Source of the DNA: Peredibacter starrii
GTDB lineage: Bacteria; Bdellovibrionota; Bacteriovoracia; Bacteriovoracales; Bacteriovoracaceae
DNA length: 64,000 nt
NCBI RefSeq assembly: GCF_034259205.1
Contig: NZ_CP139487.1
Location: forward strand, 2,790,001 to 2,854,000
Reading direction: 5' to 3'
Shown one piece after another: positions 41,966 to 50,337 of the stretch; position 1 is the stretch's first letter, and the number at the start of each line of letters is the position of its first letter. The notes under the pieces were generated by a model that saw only the letters and a list, made by a program, of their open reading frames with translations, was not told the DNA's origin and did no database searches. Both the position numbers and the translations under genes were made by a program.

Positions 41966-43186
41966 TTAAATGATCTGGCACTGAGGGAAATCTTTCTTCA
42001 TTTCTTTCAGAAGTTGTTCCAGATGCTCCTTCCCTTTGGTCTCAAGAGTGAAAATCACGTTAGTTCCCGAAATCCCGGTATTCACCGAATCTCGGTCATG
42101 GACCACTTGAAGCACGTTCGCTCCCACATTTTTGATAATGCCGGTAAGCTGGTGCAGAAGTCCCGGTCTGTCTGCAATCGGAACTGCAATTCGAACCTTA
42201 CGATTTGATTCAATCAGACCCCGATCAATAATTCTCTCAAGAAGATTCACATCGATATTACCGCCGCAAATAACGAGCACCACTTTTTTGTTTTTAAATT
42301 TCTTCGGATCTTTTTTATGAAGCTGATCAAAGAGCGCCAGAGGAAGCGCCCCTGCGCCTTCTGCAATCACTCGTGCCTTCTCCATTAATTGAAGAATCGC
42401 CCACGCTAGCTTCTCATCATCAACTGAGTGAGTAGAAGTAACAACTTCTTTTAAAAGTTTATACATGTCCGGTGAAACTCTCTTCACGCGAATGCCATCT
42501 GCGAAGGTTTCGGCCTTATCGATCTGCTTAATTTTTCCCGAATTAAGTGAGTCCACCATAGCGCTACAACCAGTTGCCTGGCCTGCGATCACTTTCGTTT
42601 TCGACTTACTGCCTTTAAGTACCTGCCCCATGCCTGAAACCAGACCACCGCCACCAATTGACGAGAAAATATAATCCATATCAGGAATTTGCTCTAAAAG
42701 TTCAAAGGCCACAGTTCCCTGGCCCGCAATTACTTTTGGATCCTCATATGGGTGAACAAAGGCCATGGGAGTCTTCTTCATCAGCTCCTGAGCGTAAGCA
42801 AAAGAGTCCTCAATACTTGCTCCGGCAAGAATCACTTTCGCACCAAGAGTTTCCGTGTTTCTGATTTTTGTCAGAGGAGACCCTTCCGGCATAATGATTG
42901 TTGCTTTCACACCAAACCGAGCTGCGGCCCATGCCACACCTTGAGCGTGGTTACCTGCACTCACTGCCAGCACACCTTGCTTTTTTTCTTTAGCAGTCAG
43001 AGAAGAAATTTTATTTGTCGCTCCTCTCATCTTGAAAGAACCGATGGGAAGCATGTTCTCAAGCTTTAAGAAGATCTCGCAACCGTATTGCTTTGAAAGC
43101 CACTCGTTATAGATCAACGGTGTTGGATGAATGATTTTACCCAACGTTTTATAAGCTTCTTTAAACTCTTTAAAGTCAATCTTCAT
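41966..43186 (-). CDS. ilvA: Threonine ammonia-lyase with C-terminal ACT domain
   Basis: 406 residues, the length of the shorter TdcB/IlvA form. PLP-binding K52 lies in GSFKMRGA, SAGNHAQGVA binds the substrate carboxylate, and SSIGGGGLVSG is the phosphate loop. One ACT domain ends the protein (RIAVPIADRPGLLHQLTGII). The enzyme deaminates threonine to 2-oxobutanoate, leading to isoleucine or to threonine breakdown. It overlaps mntP by 1 nt (TAATG), an odd metabolic pairing. The hairpin and riboswitch lie just downstream. Confidence 0.94.
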   Translation of the reverse strand: MKIDFKEFKEAYKTLGKIIHPTPLIYNEWLSKQYGCEIFLKLENMLPIGSFKMRGATNKISSLTAKEKKQGVLAVSAGNHAQGVAWAAARFGVKATIIMPEGSPLTKIRNTETLGAKVILAGASIEDSFAYAQELMKKTPMAFVHPYEDPKVIAGQGTVAFELLEQIPDMDYIFSSIGGGGLVSGMGQVLKGSKSKTKVIAGQATGCSAMVDSLNSGKIKQIDKAETFADGIRVKRVSPDMYKLLKEVVTSTHSVDDEKLAWAILQLMEKARVIAEGAGALPLALFDQLHKKDPKKFKNKKVVLVICGGNIDVNLLERIIDRGLIESNRKVRIAVPIADRPGLLHQLTGIIKNVGANVLQVVHDRDSVNTGISGTNVIFTLETKGKEHLEQLLKEMKKDFPQCQII

Positions 43187-43755
43187 TAGGCCCTCTTATA
43201 GAAAATCGCCAGAACGATTTCCACTCCTAGAATAATAAAAATAAGTCCTGCAAAACGGAGTAACCATTTGTCCGGAATTTTTTGAAAAAATTGTGAGATT
43301 AGATAAAACAATCCACACACAAGAAAAGTCACAATTCCAACTGTGAGTGCGGCCATGTATGGATGCGGAAGTGTTCCGAAACTAACTCCAGAAACCAGAG
43401 CATCAATTGAAGTTGCAAAACCTAAAAGAATAATGGGCATGAGGCCCCACTCTAATTCGCGGTCCTCTTCGTTCAAACTCTCCTGAACAAATTTAAAAGC
43501 GATCAGGAAGAAGATCGTCGCAACGACAAATTGGAAAAGATAACCATAACTTGAAAAGGTGAACAGATAGCCCGCAAAACTGCCGGCCCAAAGCATGAGG
43601 AACTGAAAAATGCCAAAGGCCGCGGTCACTAAAAGTCCGCGTTTTAGTCTCTCTGGTTTTGAATGATGAACCTGCAGAAGACCAATGGCAAAGGTCACCA
43701 CCGCAGCATCAATTGCCAAAGCCAGCCCCAGGAGCAGTATCTCAAGTGTAATCAT
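43186..43755 (-). CDS. mntP: Manganese efflux pump
   Basis: 189 residues with six membrane helices, the length of E. coli MntP (188). The two repeated acidic motifs of the family are present: LALAIDAAVVTFAIGL (D16) and FATSIDALVSGVSFG (D118). The first motif departs from the common AMDAFAVS form. MntP exports Mn2+ across the inner membrane. AAAGGA lies upstream of the ATG. Its 78-nt upstream gap is too short to hold a yybP-ykoY aptamer, and instead carries two overlapping inverted repeats; the Mn riboswitch sits two genes downstream. Confidence 0.88.
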   Translation of the reverse strand: MITLEILLLGLALAIDAAVVTFAIGLLQVHHSKPERLKRGLLVTAAFGIFQFLMLWAGSFAGYLFTFSSYGYLFQFVVATIFFLIAFKFVQESLNEEDRELEWGLMPIILLGFATSIDALVSGVSFGTLPHPYMAALTVGIVTFLVCGLFYLISQFFQKIPDKWLLRFAGLIFIILGVEIVLAIFYKRA

Positions 43756-43772
43756 TCGTAAAAATCCTTTAA

Positions 43773-43804
43773 ATCACTAATATTTCATCATCTTAGTGAT
43801 GAAA
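43773..43804. promoter_or_regulatory. Two overlapping inverted repeats between mntP and ctaA
   Basis: ATCACTAA (43773-43780) pairs with TTAGTGAT (43793-43800), and TTTCATCA (43783-43790) pairs with TGATGAAA (43797-43804). The stems exclude each other. In the mntP leader the first stem ends next to the AAAGGA ribosome-binding site. An operator for a dimeric regulator or an RNA switch are both possible. Confidence 0.5.
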
Positions 43805-43833
43805 AAGCAAAATCAACGTGCTATGGTGGCCCT

Positions 43834-44781
43834 ATGAAAGGCTTTCAACGACTCATCTTTTTTTCCATCCTTGGAACGTACCTAGTTATTCTCGCCGGCG
43901 CGGTCGTCCGCGGCACCGGTTCTGGCCTAGGCTGCCCTGACTGGCCTCATTGTTTTGGACAATGGGTTCCGCCAATGGATATTTCTGAACTGCCTGCTAA
44001 TTATAAAGAAGTTTACAAAATTGCGGGAAAAACCATCGCAGATTTTGATCCGTTCAAGACCTGGACCGAATATATCAACCGTTTACTCGGTGTTATTCTC
44101 GGCATTTTGATCGTTGCCCTGTTTGGCCAATCCTTCCGAGTTAAAAATTACGAAAGGAATTTACCATGGTTCTGCGGTGGACTTCTGCTGCTTATCTTGG
44201 TTCAAGGTGGCGTGGGTGCTTTAGTGGTTTCAACTCACTTAAAGCCATTTATCATTACGATCCATATGTTCCTGGCCTTGGTCCTTCTTTTTGGACTTCT
44301 CTACCTTAGAAAGTATTGTGAGGATCTTCAAAATACGGCCATTGTTCAAAAGATCGATCGTCGCGCTTTATTCATCACGCGTATTCTCGTTGCTTCGACA
44401 TTTGTCCAAGTCCTCATGGGAACCCAGGTGCGCCAGCAAGTGGATCACTTCATGCGTGATACGATGGAAGCTTCAGCTGAAACCATCATCAATTTCCTTG
44501 GGCCAACGTTTTATATTCACAGAACGTTTTCTCTCGTGATCATTGGGCTATTCATTTATCTCTTGGCCTATTTCCAAAGACAGCGCTTCCAACGTGGGGC
44601 CTTCTTTTTGACTCTGATGGCATTCTTCTGTGTACTCGGAAACGTGTTCACAGGTGTGGCGCTGAACTACTTTGGCTTTCCGGCCAATGCTCAGCCACCT
44701 CATTTGTTTTTTGGGGTAATGTCTCTAGGGTTACTTTACAGTCTGTCCCTCAATCTTAGAGGGACCCTTCTGGACGACTAA
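43834..44781 (+). CDS. ctaA: Stand-alone CtaA/COX15-family haem A synthase
   Basis: 315 residues with eight membrane helices. C34-P-D-W-P-H-C40 in the first external loop is the paired-Cys motif. Haem-binding His are seen in ITIHMFLAL, YIHRTFSLV and PPHLFFGVM. The motif that is E-x-x-H-R in most CtaA proteins reads EYINRLLG here, with Asn in place of the first His. It is divergent from mntP and far from the oxidase genes. The window also has a fused CtaA-CtaB, so this may be a redundant or specialised synthase. Confidence 0.88.
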   Translation: MKGFQRLIFFSILGTYLVILAGAVVRGTGSGLGCPDWPHCFGQWVPPMDISELPANYKEVYKIAGKTIADFDPFKTWTEYINRLLGVILGILIVALFGQSFRVKNYERNLPWFCGGLLLLILVQGGVGALVVSTHLKPFIITIHMFLALVLLFGLLYLRKYCEDLQNTAIVQKIDRRALFITRILVASTFVQVLMGTQVRQQVDHFMRDTMEASAETIINFLGPTFYIHRTFSLVIIGLFIYLLAYFQRQRFQRGAFFLTLMAFFCVLGNVFTGVALNYFGFPANAQPPHLFFGVMSLGLLYSLSLNLRGTLLDD

Positions 44782-45298
44782 AGTTTCGGCTGCGAGCGTA
44801 TTCATACATCACAACTGATGCTGCCACTGAAACGTTGAGGCTTTCAACAAGTCCAAATTGCGGAATTTTAATTGGCTGAATCGCCGGATAATTTTCTTTC
44901 TTAAAAGTAAAACCAAATCCCTCGTGACCTAAAATGAAGGCCGATTTATCAGGCAATGTGATCTCGTGAAGAGACTTCGGAGCGTCTACATCAAAACCAA
45001 AAAATGTATAACCTTGAGCGGCCCAGTGTTCATAACTTTCATGGAAGGTTTTTCGCATGTTCCATGGCACACGTTTCATGCAACCTTTGGCGGGCATAGG
45101 GTCAAAAAATGAAGTCCCTACCACATCGACCGCATGGGCTCCAAATGCCTCAGCAGAACGGATGATTTTCCCAATGTTAAAATCCACTTTTAGATGGTCC
45201 AGAATTAAAACATAGGGAAAGGGTCCTGGCTTTGCCATGACTCTATTCAAAAGACGCTGACGCTCGAAACTTTTTTGCATGTACTGACGCTTATTCAT
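44756..45298 (-). CDS. SpoU/TrmH-family RNA 2'-O-methyltransferase
   Basis: 180 residues. The three SPOUT motifs are present: NIGKIIRSAEAFG (motif 1 with N-x-G-x-x-x-R), FILGHEGFGF (motif 2) and ESLNVSVAASVVMYEY (motif 3). The size and the lack of an N-terminal substrate-binding domain fit minimal SpoU enzymes. The target nucleotide, tRNA or rRNA, cannot be read from the sequence. Its end overlaps the ctaA end by 26 nt in a convergent arrangement. Confidence 0.9.
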   Translation of the reverse strand: MNKRQYMQKSFERQRLLNRVMAKPGPFPYVLILDHLKVDFNIGKIIRSAEAFGAHAVDVVGTSFFDPMPAKGCMKRVPWNMRKTFHESYEHWAAQGYTFFGFDVDAPKSLHEITLPDKSAFILGHEGFGFTFKKENYPAIQPIKIPQFGLVESLNVSVAASVVMYEYARSRNFSRPEGSL

Positions 45299-45337
45299 AC
45301 GATAATCTTATACAAACGGATTTAAAAAGGCGACGAC

Positions 45338-46420
45338 ATGTTAGGACTTCTGGCCCTGGGGCTGACGGTAGTCATGATTTACACTTTGGTGAAGAATGCT
45401 TTGGTTGGCACTCAATTGAGCGCTGATGATCGCTATGCCGGCTCAATGGAACTCATCATCCCGATTACATCTCGTTCGGAATTTTATCTTGAACCGTGGT
45501 TAAAAAATCTCACTGATTTCCATTCACTTAATGGTCAGCTTAAAATTCACATTCTGATTGATGGCCATCATCCGGCCGTAAATGCCTGGCAGGAACTTCA
45601 TCAAAAACTTCCTTACGTGGAACTTCATAGTTTCCTTATGCGCCCAATTGGCCGCGAGTCTGTGCCTTGGATGATCGAACAGATTGCTCCAAAAATCCGC
45701 GGACAAGTAGTGATCATTGGAGATGCGGAACTTGTTCCAACTGAACACGCTTTCATTTCTTTGAGTCGTCTGGTTTCAGAAAAGCAGAAGGCATACTTTG
45801 CTCTCCCACAGACAGCGAAACTCTCAGTACTCGGCGAGGCAGTTGCTTCGGTATCACCGACACTTGCCCTGGCCTCTATCTTTGGTTTCAGAAAAATCCG
45901 TCGCAATATTTCTCATCCTCTGATTTCTCTATCTCAGGGTTGGATGGGTATGCCGCTTTCGTTTTTCCAGGAAATGGATTTCAGCAAGATTAATCTTCCA
46001 TCCTGGAAAGAAGCTCTGGCCAAAAAATGGGACCTTGAAAATCGCACTTACATCCTGGCCTTCGCAGAAAGACATCTTTTACGCTACTACCCTGAAGACA
46101 TTCAGGTTCAGACGGCCCAAATCCGTATTTACTGGGAAGAGCTATGGCTTAAAGGCGACCGCACGGGCCTTTGGCTTTATCTTGTTTCATTGTTTATTTG
46201 GTCTTTTCCCATTTTCTGCATCTTCACTCACCCATTCTGGTCGATGGCGAGCATTGTATTGCTGGTCCTTTTCCGCTTTTTCACAAAAATCGTCTTTCAG
46301 GAAAGATGGGGAGCAGCGATGCTGCATCCTGTGGCCTGTATCGTGTGGATCGGAACCTTCCTTTGGTGGGGAATTACCGGCCTAAAAACTAAATACGGCA
46401 GCAAAAGACCTGCAGTATAG
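45338..46420 (+). CDS. Membrane-bound glycosyltransferase-like protein
   Basis: 360 residues. One N-terminal helix (~1-22), a GT-A-like domain (~35-270) and two or three C-terminal helices (~280-350) follow the plan of ceramide or carotenoid glycosyltransferase-like GT2 proteins. MELIIPITSRSEFYLEPWLKNL is the first Rossmann strand, and VVIIGDAELVPTEHAF stands where a D-x-D metal motif would be, but reads D-A-E. HPLISLSQGWMGMPLSFFQ resembles the acceptor loop. Activity is therefore uncertain. Confidence 0.55.
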   Translation: MLGLLALGLTVVMIYTLVKNALVGTQLSADDRYAGSMELIIPITSRSEFYLEPWLKNLTDFHSLNGQLKIHILIDGHHPAVNAWQELHQKLPYVELHSFLMRPIGRESVPWMIEQIAPKIRGQVVIIGDAELVPTEHAFISLSRLVSEKQKAYFALPQTAKLSVLGEAVASVSPTLALASIFGFRKIRRNISHPLISLSQGWMGMPLSFFQEMDFSKINLPSWKEALAKKWDLENRTYILAFAERHLLRYYPEDIQVQTAQIRIYWEELWLKGDRTGLWLYLVSLFIWSFPIFCIFTHPFWSMASIVLLVLFRFFTKIVFQERWGAAMLHPVACIVWIGTFLWWGITGLKTKYGSKRPAV

Positions 46421-46422
46421 TC

Positions 46423-46451
46423 TTTACAATAAAAACTCCATTAACAATAAT
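46423..46451 (+). promoter_or_regulatory. Promoter of the 38-residue basic protein gene
   Basis: TTTACA, a 17-nt spacer and AATAAT (each 5/6 of consensus). A CCATTA-acaa-TAATGG dyad overlaps the -10. Confidence 0.6.
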
Positions 46452-46488
46452 GGATGGCAATCAAAGAACTTTTTAGAAGGATGGAATT

Positions 46489-46605
46489 ATGGGTTTCGGA
46501 CGTAAAAGCAAAGCTGTAAAAATGCTACGCCGTAAAGGTCAAGCTAAGAAAAAAGCGAAAATTCAAGAGAAGATCGCTGCTGGTAAACTAGCTAAGAAAA
46601 AATAA
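46489..46605 (+). CDS. 38-residue highly basic protein
   Basis: MGFGRKSKAVKMLRRKGQ begins a 38-residue chain with 16 Lys/Arg and a single Glu, ending AKKK. GAAGGA lies 8 nt upstream of the ATG and a good promoter lies ~40 nt upstream, so it is a real transcription unit. The middle (residues 18-37) is probably a basic helix. Binding of nucleic acid or ribosomes is likely from composition alone; no family is recognised. The stop abuts the stop of the converging Lon-N gene. Confidence 0.72.
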   Translation: MGFGRKSKAVKMLRRKGQAKKKAKIQEKIAAGKLAKKK

Positions 46606-47220
46606 TTAGAATCTTAGAATAGGCATGAAAGGCCCAAGGGAAATTTCTTTTGGGCCGATCACCTGCAAGAGAACTCTGATCTTCTCTTTTAAATCATCCG
46701 CCTCCATCACTAGCTTCTTCACATTCCAGTCATCAACCAGAAATACAGCACAGTAATTAACGAGCAGCTCGGGATCTTCCAACGTATTTGAGAAGCTTTC
46801 TCTTTGTACCGGATCCGGCAAGAAATGAATTGCCCAACGTTCAAGAAGAGTTCTTAAACTTTCGAGCTCGATATCAAAGGTATCATCAATCGAGATGTCC
46901 TCTTCCATGATTTTGTAATAGTAAATCTTGTAAGGGTCTTCCGCTTCAAAGTCAGTTAATCGGCACTTCACTGAACCTGTGATGTAGATGTCCATTCGGC
47001 CATCCGGATAGGTAGAAAGAATATGCGGTAATCCCGCGACGCAAATTTCCCCACGGTATTGATTCGAAGGATGAAACGGCACAATTGCGATTGGGATTTG
47101 CATGGCCAGCGAGTCTTTAATCATCTGGCGGTAGCGAGGCTCAAAGATATGATATGGAAGAGTAACCTTCTTAAACAGTACGGAATTCGTGAGTGGGAAG
47201 AGAAAAACTTTGTTGTCCAT
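46606..47220 (-). CDS. Lon N-terminal (substrate-binding) domain protein
   Basis: 204 residues. FLFPLTNSVLFKKVTLPYHIFEPRYRQMI is the diagnostic start of the LON substrate-binding domain, followed by GEICVAGLPHIL and a C-terminal helical half. It has no ATPase or protease part. Stand-alone Lon-N proteins are widespread, and their role is not well defined. Confidence 0.88.
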   Translation of the reverse strand: MDNKVFLFPLTNSVLFKKVTLPYHIFEPRYRQMIKDSLAMQIPIAIVPFHPSNQYRGEICVAGLPHILSTYPDGRMDIYITGSVKCRLTDFEAEDPYKIYYYKIMEEDISIDDTFDIELESLRTLLERWAIHFLPDPVQRESFSNTLEDPELLVNYCAVFLVDDWNVKKLVMEADDLKEKIRVLLQVIGPKEISLGPFMPILRF

Positions 47221-47327
47221 AAATTATATTTATCCCTATTATGTACACAACCTAAAGATACACTTGAAATACCAATCTTCAAGGGCGAGCTCATCAATCT
47301 CAAGAGTGGGTTACCGATAACCATTGC

Positions 47328-48983
47328 ATGCAGGCGCAATCTTTAAGGAAAATCATCAAAATCAGACTTTGGAACGAAGTCGCTATCCGTAATCGAATAA
47401 CACCGATTACGCACATTATTTTGTGCGTCCTTAGTTATTTCATCTGTCACCAAATGCATGCGGCCAATAAGCTTACTGCTCTTCCCTATTTATTGATCAC
47501 TGTTTCCTGGGCATTGCGTGCACTCGCATTCAAAAAATTTCCTCCTGATGATGTGCCTTCAGATGAAGCACGACTCGCTTACTACCTTTGTTCAATGGGA
47601 ATTGGTCTTGGATGGGGTTTGATGTTCGTCTGCGTTCATCACTTTTATGGGCTTCTGTCCGTTCACTCATTATTTCTTCTTATGCAGCTTGCAGGACAGT
47701 GCTCAGGTGGAGTCGCAACATTTTCTGCTTCACCCAAGGGTTACATTTTCTTTTTATTTCCTATCACCCTTACCCCTGTGATTGATTTTTTTTTCTTCAG
47801 TGAGGGAGAGGCCTTAATTCTTGGTGCGCTCTTTGTTTTTTTTACGATTTTCTATCTCTATCAAATCAAAATTTCTCATCAGTATTTGAAAGACTCCATC
47901 TCCAATGAAATTTCGAATGCTCTTGAGAGAGATAAATTCAAAGGCCTCATCAATGCAGTCCCTGGATTTGTAAGTTTCATTGATAAAAATCTCGTCTATC
48001 AGGCAATCAACGACTTCGGAAAAAACTTTTATCAGGAAGGAAGTATCGTCGGAAAAACGGTGGGCTTTCTTCATCCAGAATCAGAGTTTGTGCGTTTTGT
48101 TCAGTCATTCATGCTGAGTTCAAAAGAGACCGCCATCTCGGAACTTAAAATTGAATTCAACGGCGAACCAAAGACTTTTGTCGTGAGTATTAAAAAGATT
48201 CTGGAGCCCATCGGTGGGGCCGTCATTGTTTCGGTACCAATGGATGAACTTGTTGAAGCGAGAAAAAATCTTCGTGCTCAAGAAGCGCAATCTCACTATA
48301 CGGCAAAACTTGTCTCCCTTGGAGAAATGGCCGCAGGTATCGCTCACGAAATCAATAATCCACTCGCTATCATTCAGGGGTCTTCTGATCAGATCGAAAA
48401 GATTGCCTCTCGTTCAGAGACCGAGGTCACTCGCCTCCTTGAATATAACAGCAAGATTCAAAAAACCGTGGGCCGCATTTCTCGCATTATTAAAAGTCTC
48501 AAGGGACTTGCAAGAAATGGAGAGAACGATCCATTTCTCCCATTCGAATTTCAACACATCCTCGAGCCATGTATTGAAATCTCAAGACAACGTTTTCGTG
48601 ATGAGAATGTTGAACTTGAAATTGTCCCTTATGATTCATCTATCAGAATCGTGGGCCAGGAAATTCAGCTCTCACAGGTTCTGATGAATCTTATGAACAA
48701 TGCTTTTGATGCTGCTCTTGCGGGTCCAAATCGCCGCTGGGTGAAAATTGAACTGACCCAGAACGAAGAATACTTCGACATCAAAGTGCAGGATTCCGGA
48801 AATGGGGTTCCTCGAGAGATTCGCGACAAAATCATGGAACCATTTTTCACCACCAAGCCCATTAATAAAGGGACCGGTCTGGGCCTTAGCATTTCTAAAA
48901 ACATCATGATCCAACATCAAGGAACCCTTCTTCTGGATGAGAACTCTCCTTTCACGACCTTCGTCATGCGCATAAAACGCTAA
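47328..48983 (+). CDS. PAS-domain sensor histidine kinase
   Basis: 551 residues. About five or six N-terminal membrane helices (~25-180) are followed by a PAS-like domain (~203-305), a HisKA domain with phospho-acceptor H340 in GIAHEINNP, and an HATPase domain with the N box [10 protein letters not shown]1 DSGNGVP and G2 GTGLGLSI. No receiver domain is fused, and no response regulator gene is adjacent, so its partner is elsewhere. No clear ribosome-binding site precedes ATG 47328, so the start is uncertain. Confidence 0.9.
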   Translation: MQAQSLRKIIKIRLWNEVAIRNRITPITHIILCVLSYFICHQMHAANKLTALPYLLITVSWALRALAFKKFPPDDVPSDEARLAYYLCSMGIGLGWGLMFVCVHHFYGLLSVHSLFLLMQLAGQCSGGVATFSASPKGYIFFLFPITLTPVIDFFFFSEGEALILGALFVFFTIFYLYQIKISHQYLKDSISNEISNALERDKFKGLINAVPGFVSFIDKNLVYQAINDFGKNFYQEGSIVGKTVGFLHPESEFVRFVQSFMLSSKETAISELKIEFNGEPKTFVVSIKKILEPIGGAVIVSVPMDELVEARKNLRAQEAQSHYTAKLVSLGEMAAGIAHEINNPLAIIQGSSDQIEKIASRSETEVTRLLEYNSKIQKTVGRISRIIKSLKGLARNGENDPFLPFEFQHILEPCIEISRQRFRDENVELEIVPYDSSIRIVGQEIQLSQVLMNLMNNAFDAALAGPNRRWVKIELTQNEEYFDIKVQDSGNGVPREIRDKIMEPFFTTKPINKGTGLGLSISKNIMIQHQGTLLLDENSPFTTFVMRIKR

Positions 48984-49043
48984 TTACTTGACCCTTCCCT
49001 GCAGAAAAGATTCAATTATAGAATCAACTTAAATACCGGGGGG

Positions 49044-50300
49044 ATGATGGCCTCAATGAAATCCACGTCAAAACTGACGTATAAAATTTTAATTGGCATG
49101 ATTCTAGGGATCGCCCTGGGAAGCGTGATCAACTACTTCTCTTTCACAGGATGGATCCAAGAATTCTTTATTGGTGGAGTCATTGAAATCGGAGGAAGAA
49201 TCTTCCTCGCATCTTTGAAGCTTCTGGTAGTACCTATGGTTTTTGTTTCCCTGGTGACCGGCGCGGGATCTATGGATGACATCAAAAAACTTGGTCGCCT
49301 GGGTTCAAGGACCTTTTTCCTTTATGTCGCTACTACTGCCCTCGCTATTTCTTTGGCCTTGCTCTGCGCTTATTTAGTAGGACCAGGAGAGGGTTTTGTG
49401 ATTTCCTCACCAGTGGACTTTGCCTCAAAAGAATCACCTCCTCTCATAGATGTGATCTCAAATATTTTTCCTTCAAATCCCATCCAGTCCATGGCCAATG
49501 GGGACATGTTACAGATTATTGTTTTCGCCCTTCTTTTCGGTCTAGGGACTTCCCTTTCGGGAGCGTCAGGAAAAAGAGTCCTCTCAATCTTCACCGATTT
49601 GAATGAAATCATTATGAAGATGGTGATGCTCCTGATTGAACTCGCCCCATATGGTGTTTTCTGTCTATTAACCAAGGTCTTTGCGTCCCAGGGTTTCGGG
49701 GCCATTCTTCCAATGGCAAAATACTTTTTTGTCGTGCTTTTTGTTCTCATCCTTCATTTGACAGTCGTTTATGGATCTATCTTGAAAATACTAGGAAAGT
49801 TAAATCCTCTTAAGTTCTTTAAGAAGTTTAGTGAGGTGATGATTTTCGCTTTTTCAACAGCAAGTTCTAATGCCACCATTCCAGTGAACTTGGAAGTGAC
49901 TGAGAAAAAACTTGGGGTTCATAACTCTGTCGCTTCATTCACAGTTCCGTTGGGTGCAACCATCAATATGGATGGAACGGCCATCATGCAAGGTGTGGCA
50001 ACGGTATTCGTGGCACAGGTTTACAATATCGATTTAGGCTTTCAGCAATATATGATGGTCATTCTTACAGCGACTCTAGCATCAATTGGAACTGCCGGTG
50101 TACCAGGTGTTGGCCTTGTCATGCTCGCCATGGTGTTTAAGCAGGTCGGTCTTCCTGTAGAAGGAATCGGACTTATCATTGGGGTAGATCGTTTACTAGA
50201 TATGGTAAGGACGGCGGTGAATGTGACTGGTGATGCGGTCGTTAGTTGTGTCGTTGCGAAGGCCGAGAATCAGTTAGATGAGGAAGTGTACTATTCTTAA
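49044..50300 (+). CDS. Dicarboxylate/amino acid:cation symporter (DAACS, GltP/DctA type)
   Basis: 418 residues with eight membrane helices and two re-entrant loops. STASSNATIPV (HP1), GATINMDGTAIMQG (helix 7, with the NMDGT cation motif) and GTAGVPGVG (HP2) are all present. It imports C4-dicarboxylates or acidic amino acids with Na+ or H+. Three in-frame ATGs (49044, 49047, 49056) follow GGGGGG; the third has the more usual spacing. Followed by a terminator. Confidence 0.93.
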   Translation: MMASMKSTSKLTYKILIGMILGIALGSVINYFSFTGWIQEFFIGGVIEIGGRIFLASLKLLVVPMVFVSLVTGAGSMDDIKKLGRLGSRTFFLYVATTALAISLALLCAYLVGPGEGFVISSPVDFASKESPPLIDVISNIFPSNPIQSMANGDMLQIIVFALLFGLGTSLSGASGKRVLSIFTDLNEIIMKMVMLLIELAPYGVFCLLTKVFASQGFGAILPMAKYFFVVLFVLILHLTVVYGSILKILGKLNPLKFFKKFSEVMIFAFSTASSNATIPVNLEVTEKKLGVHNSVASFTVPLGATINMDGTAIMQGVATVFVAQVYNIDLGFQQYMMVILTATLASIGTAGVPGVGLVMLAMVFKQVGLPVEGIGLIIGVDRLLDMVRTAVNVTGDAVVSCVVAKAENQLDEEVYYS

Positions 50301-50303
50301 GAT

Positions 50304-50328
50304 GGGGGCAAAGCCCCCTATTCTGTTT
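50304..50328 (+). terminator. Terminator of the DAACS gene
   Basis: GGGGGC-AAA-GCCCCC followed by TATTCTGTTT. Confidence 0.75.
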
Positions 50329-50337
50329 GAAAACAAT

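Noticed and set aside
43756-43833. Manganese riboswitch directly in front of mntP
   Set aside because: The gap is only 78 nt and has none of the aptamer's conserved blocks; the aptamer is at 41773-41858.
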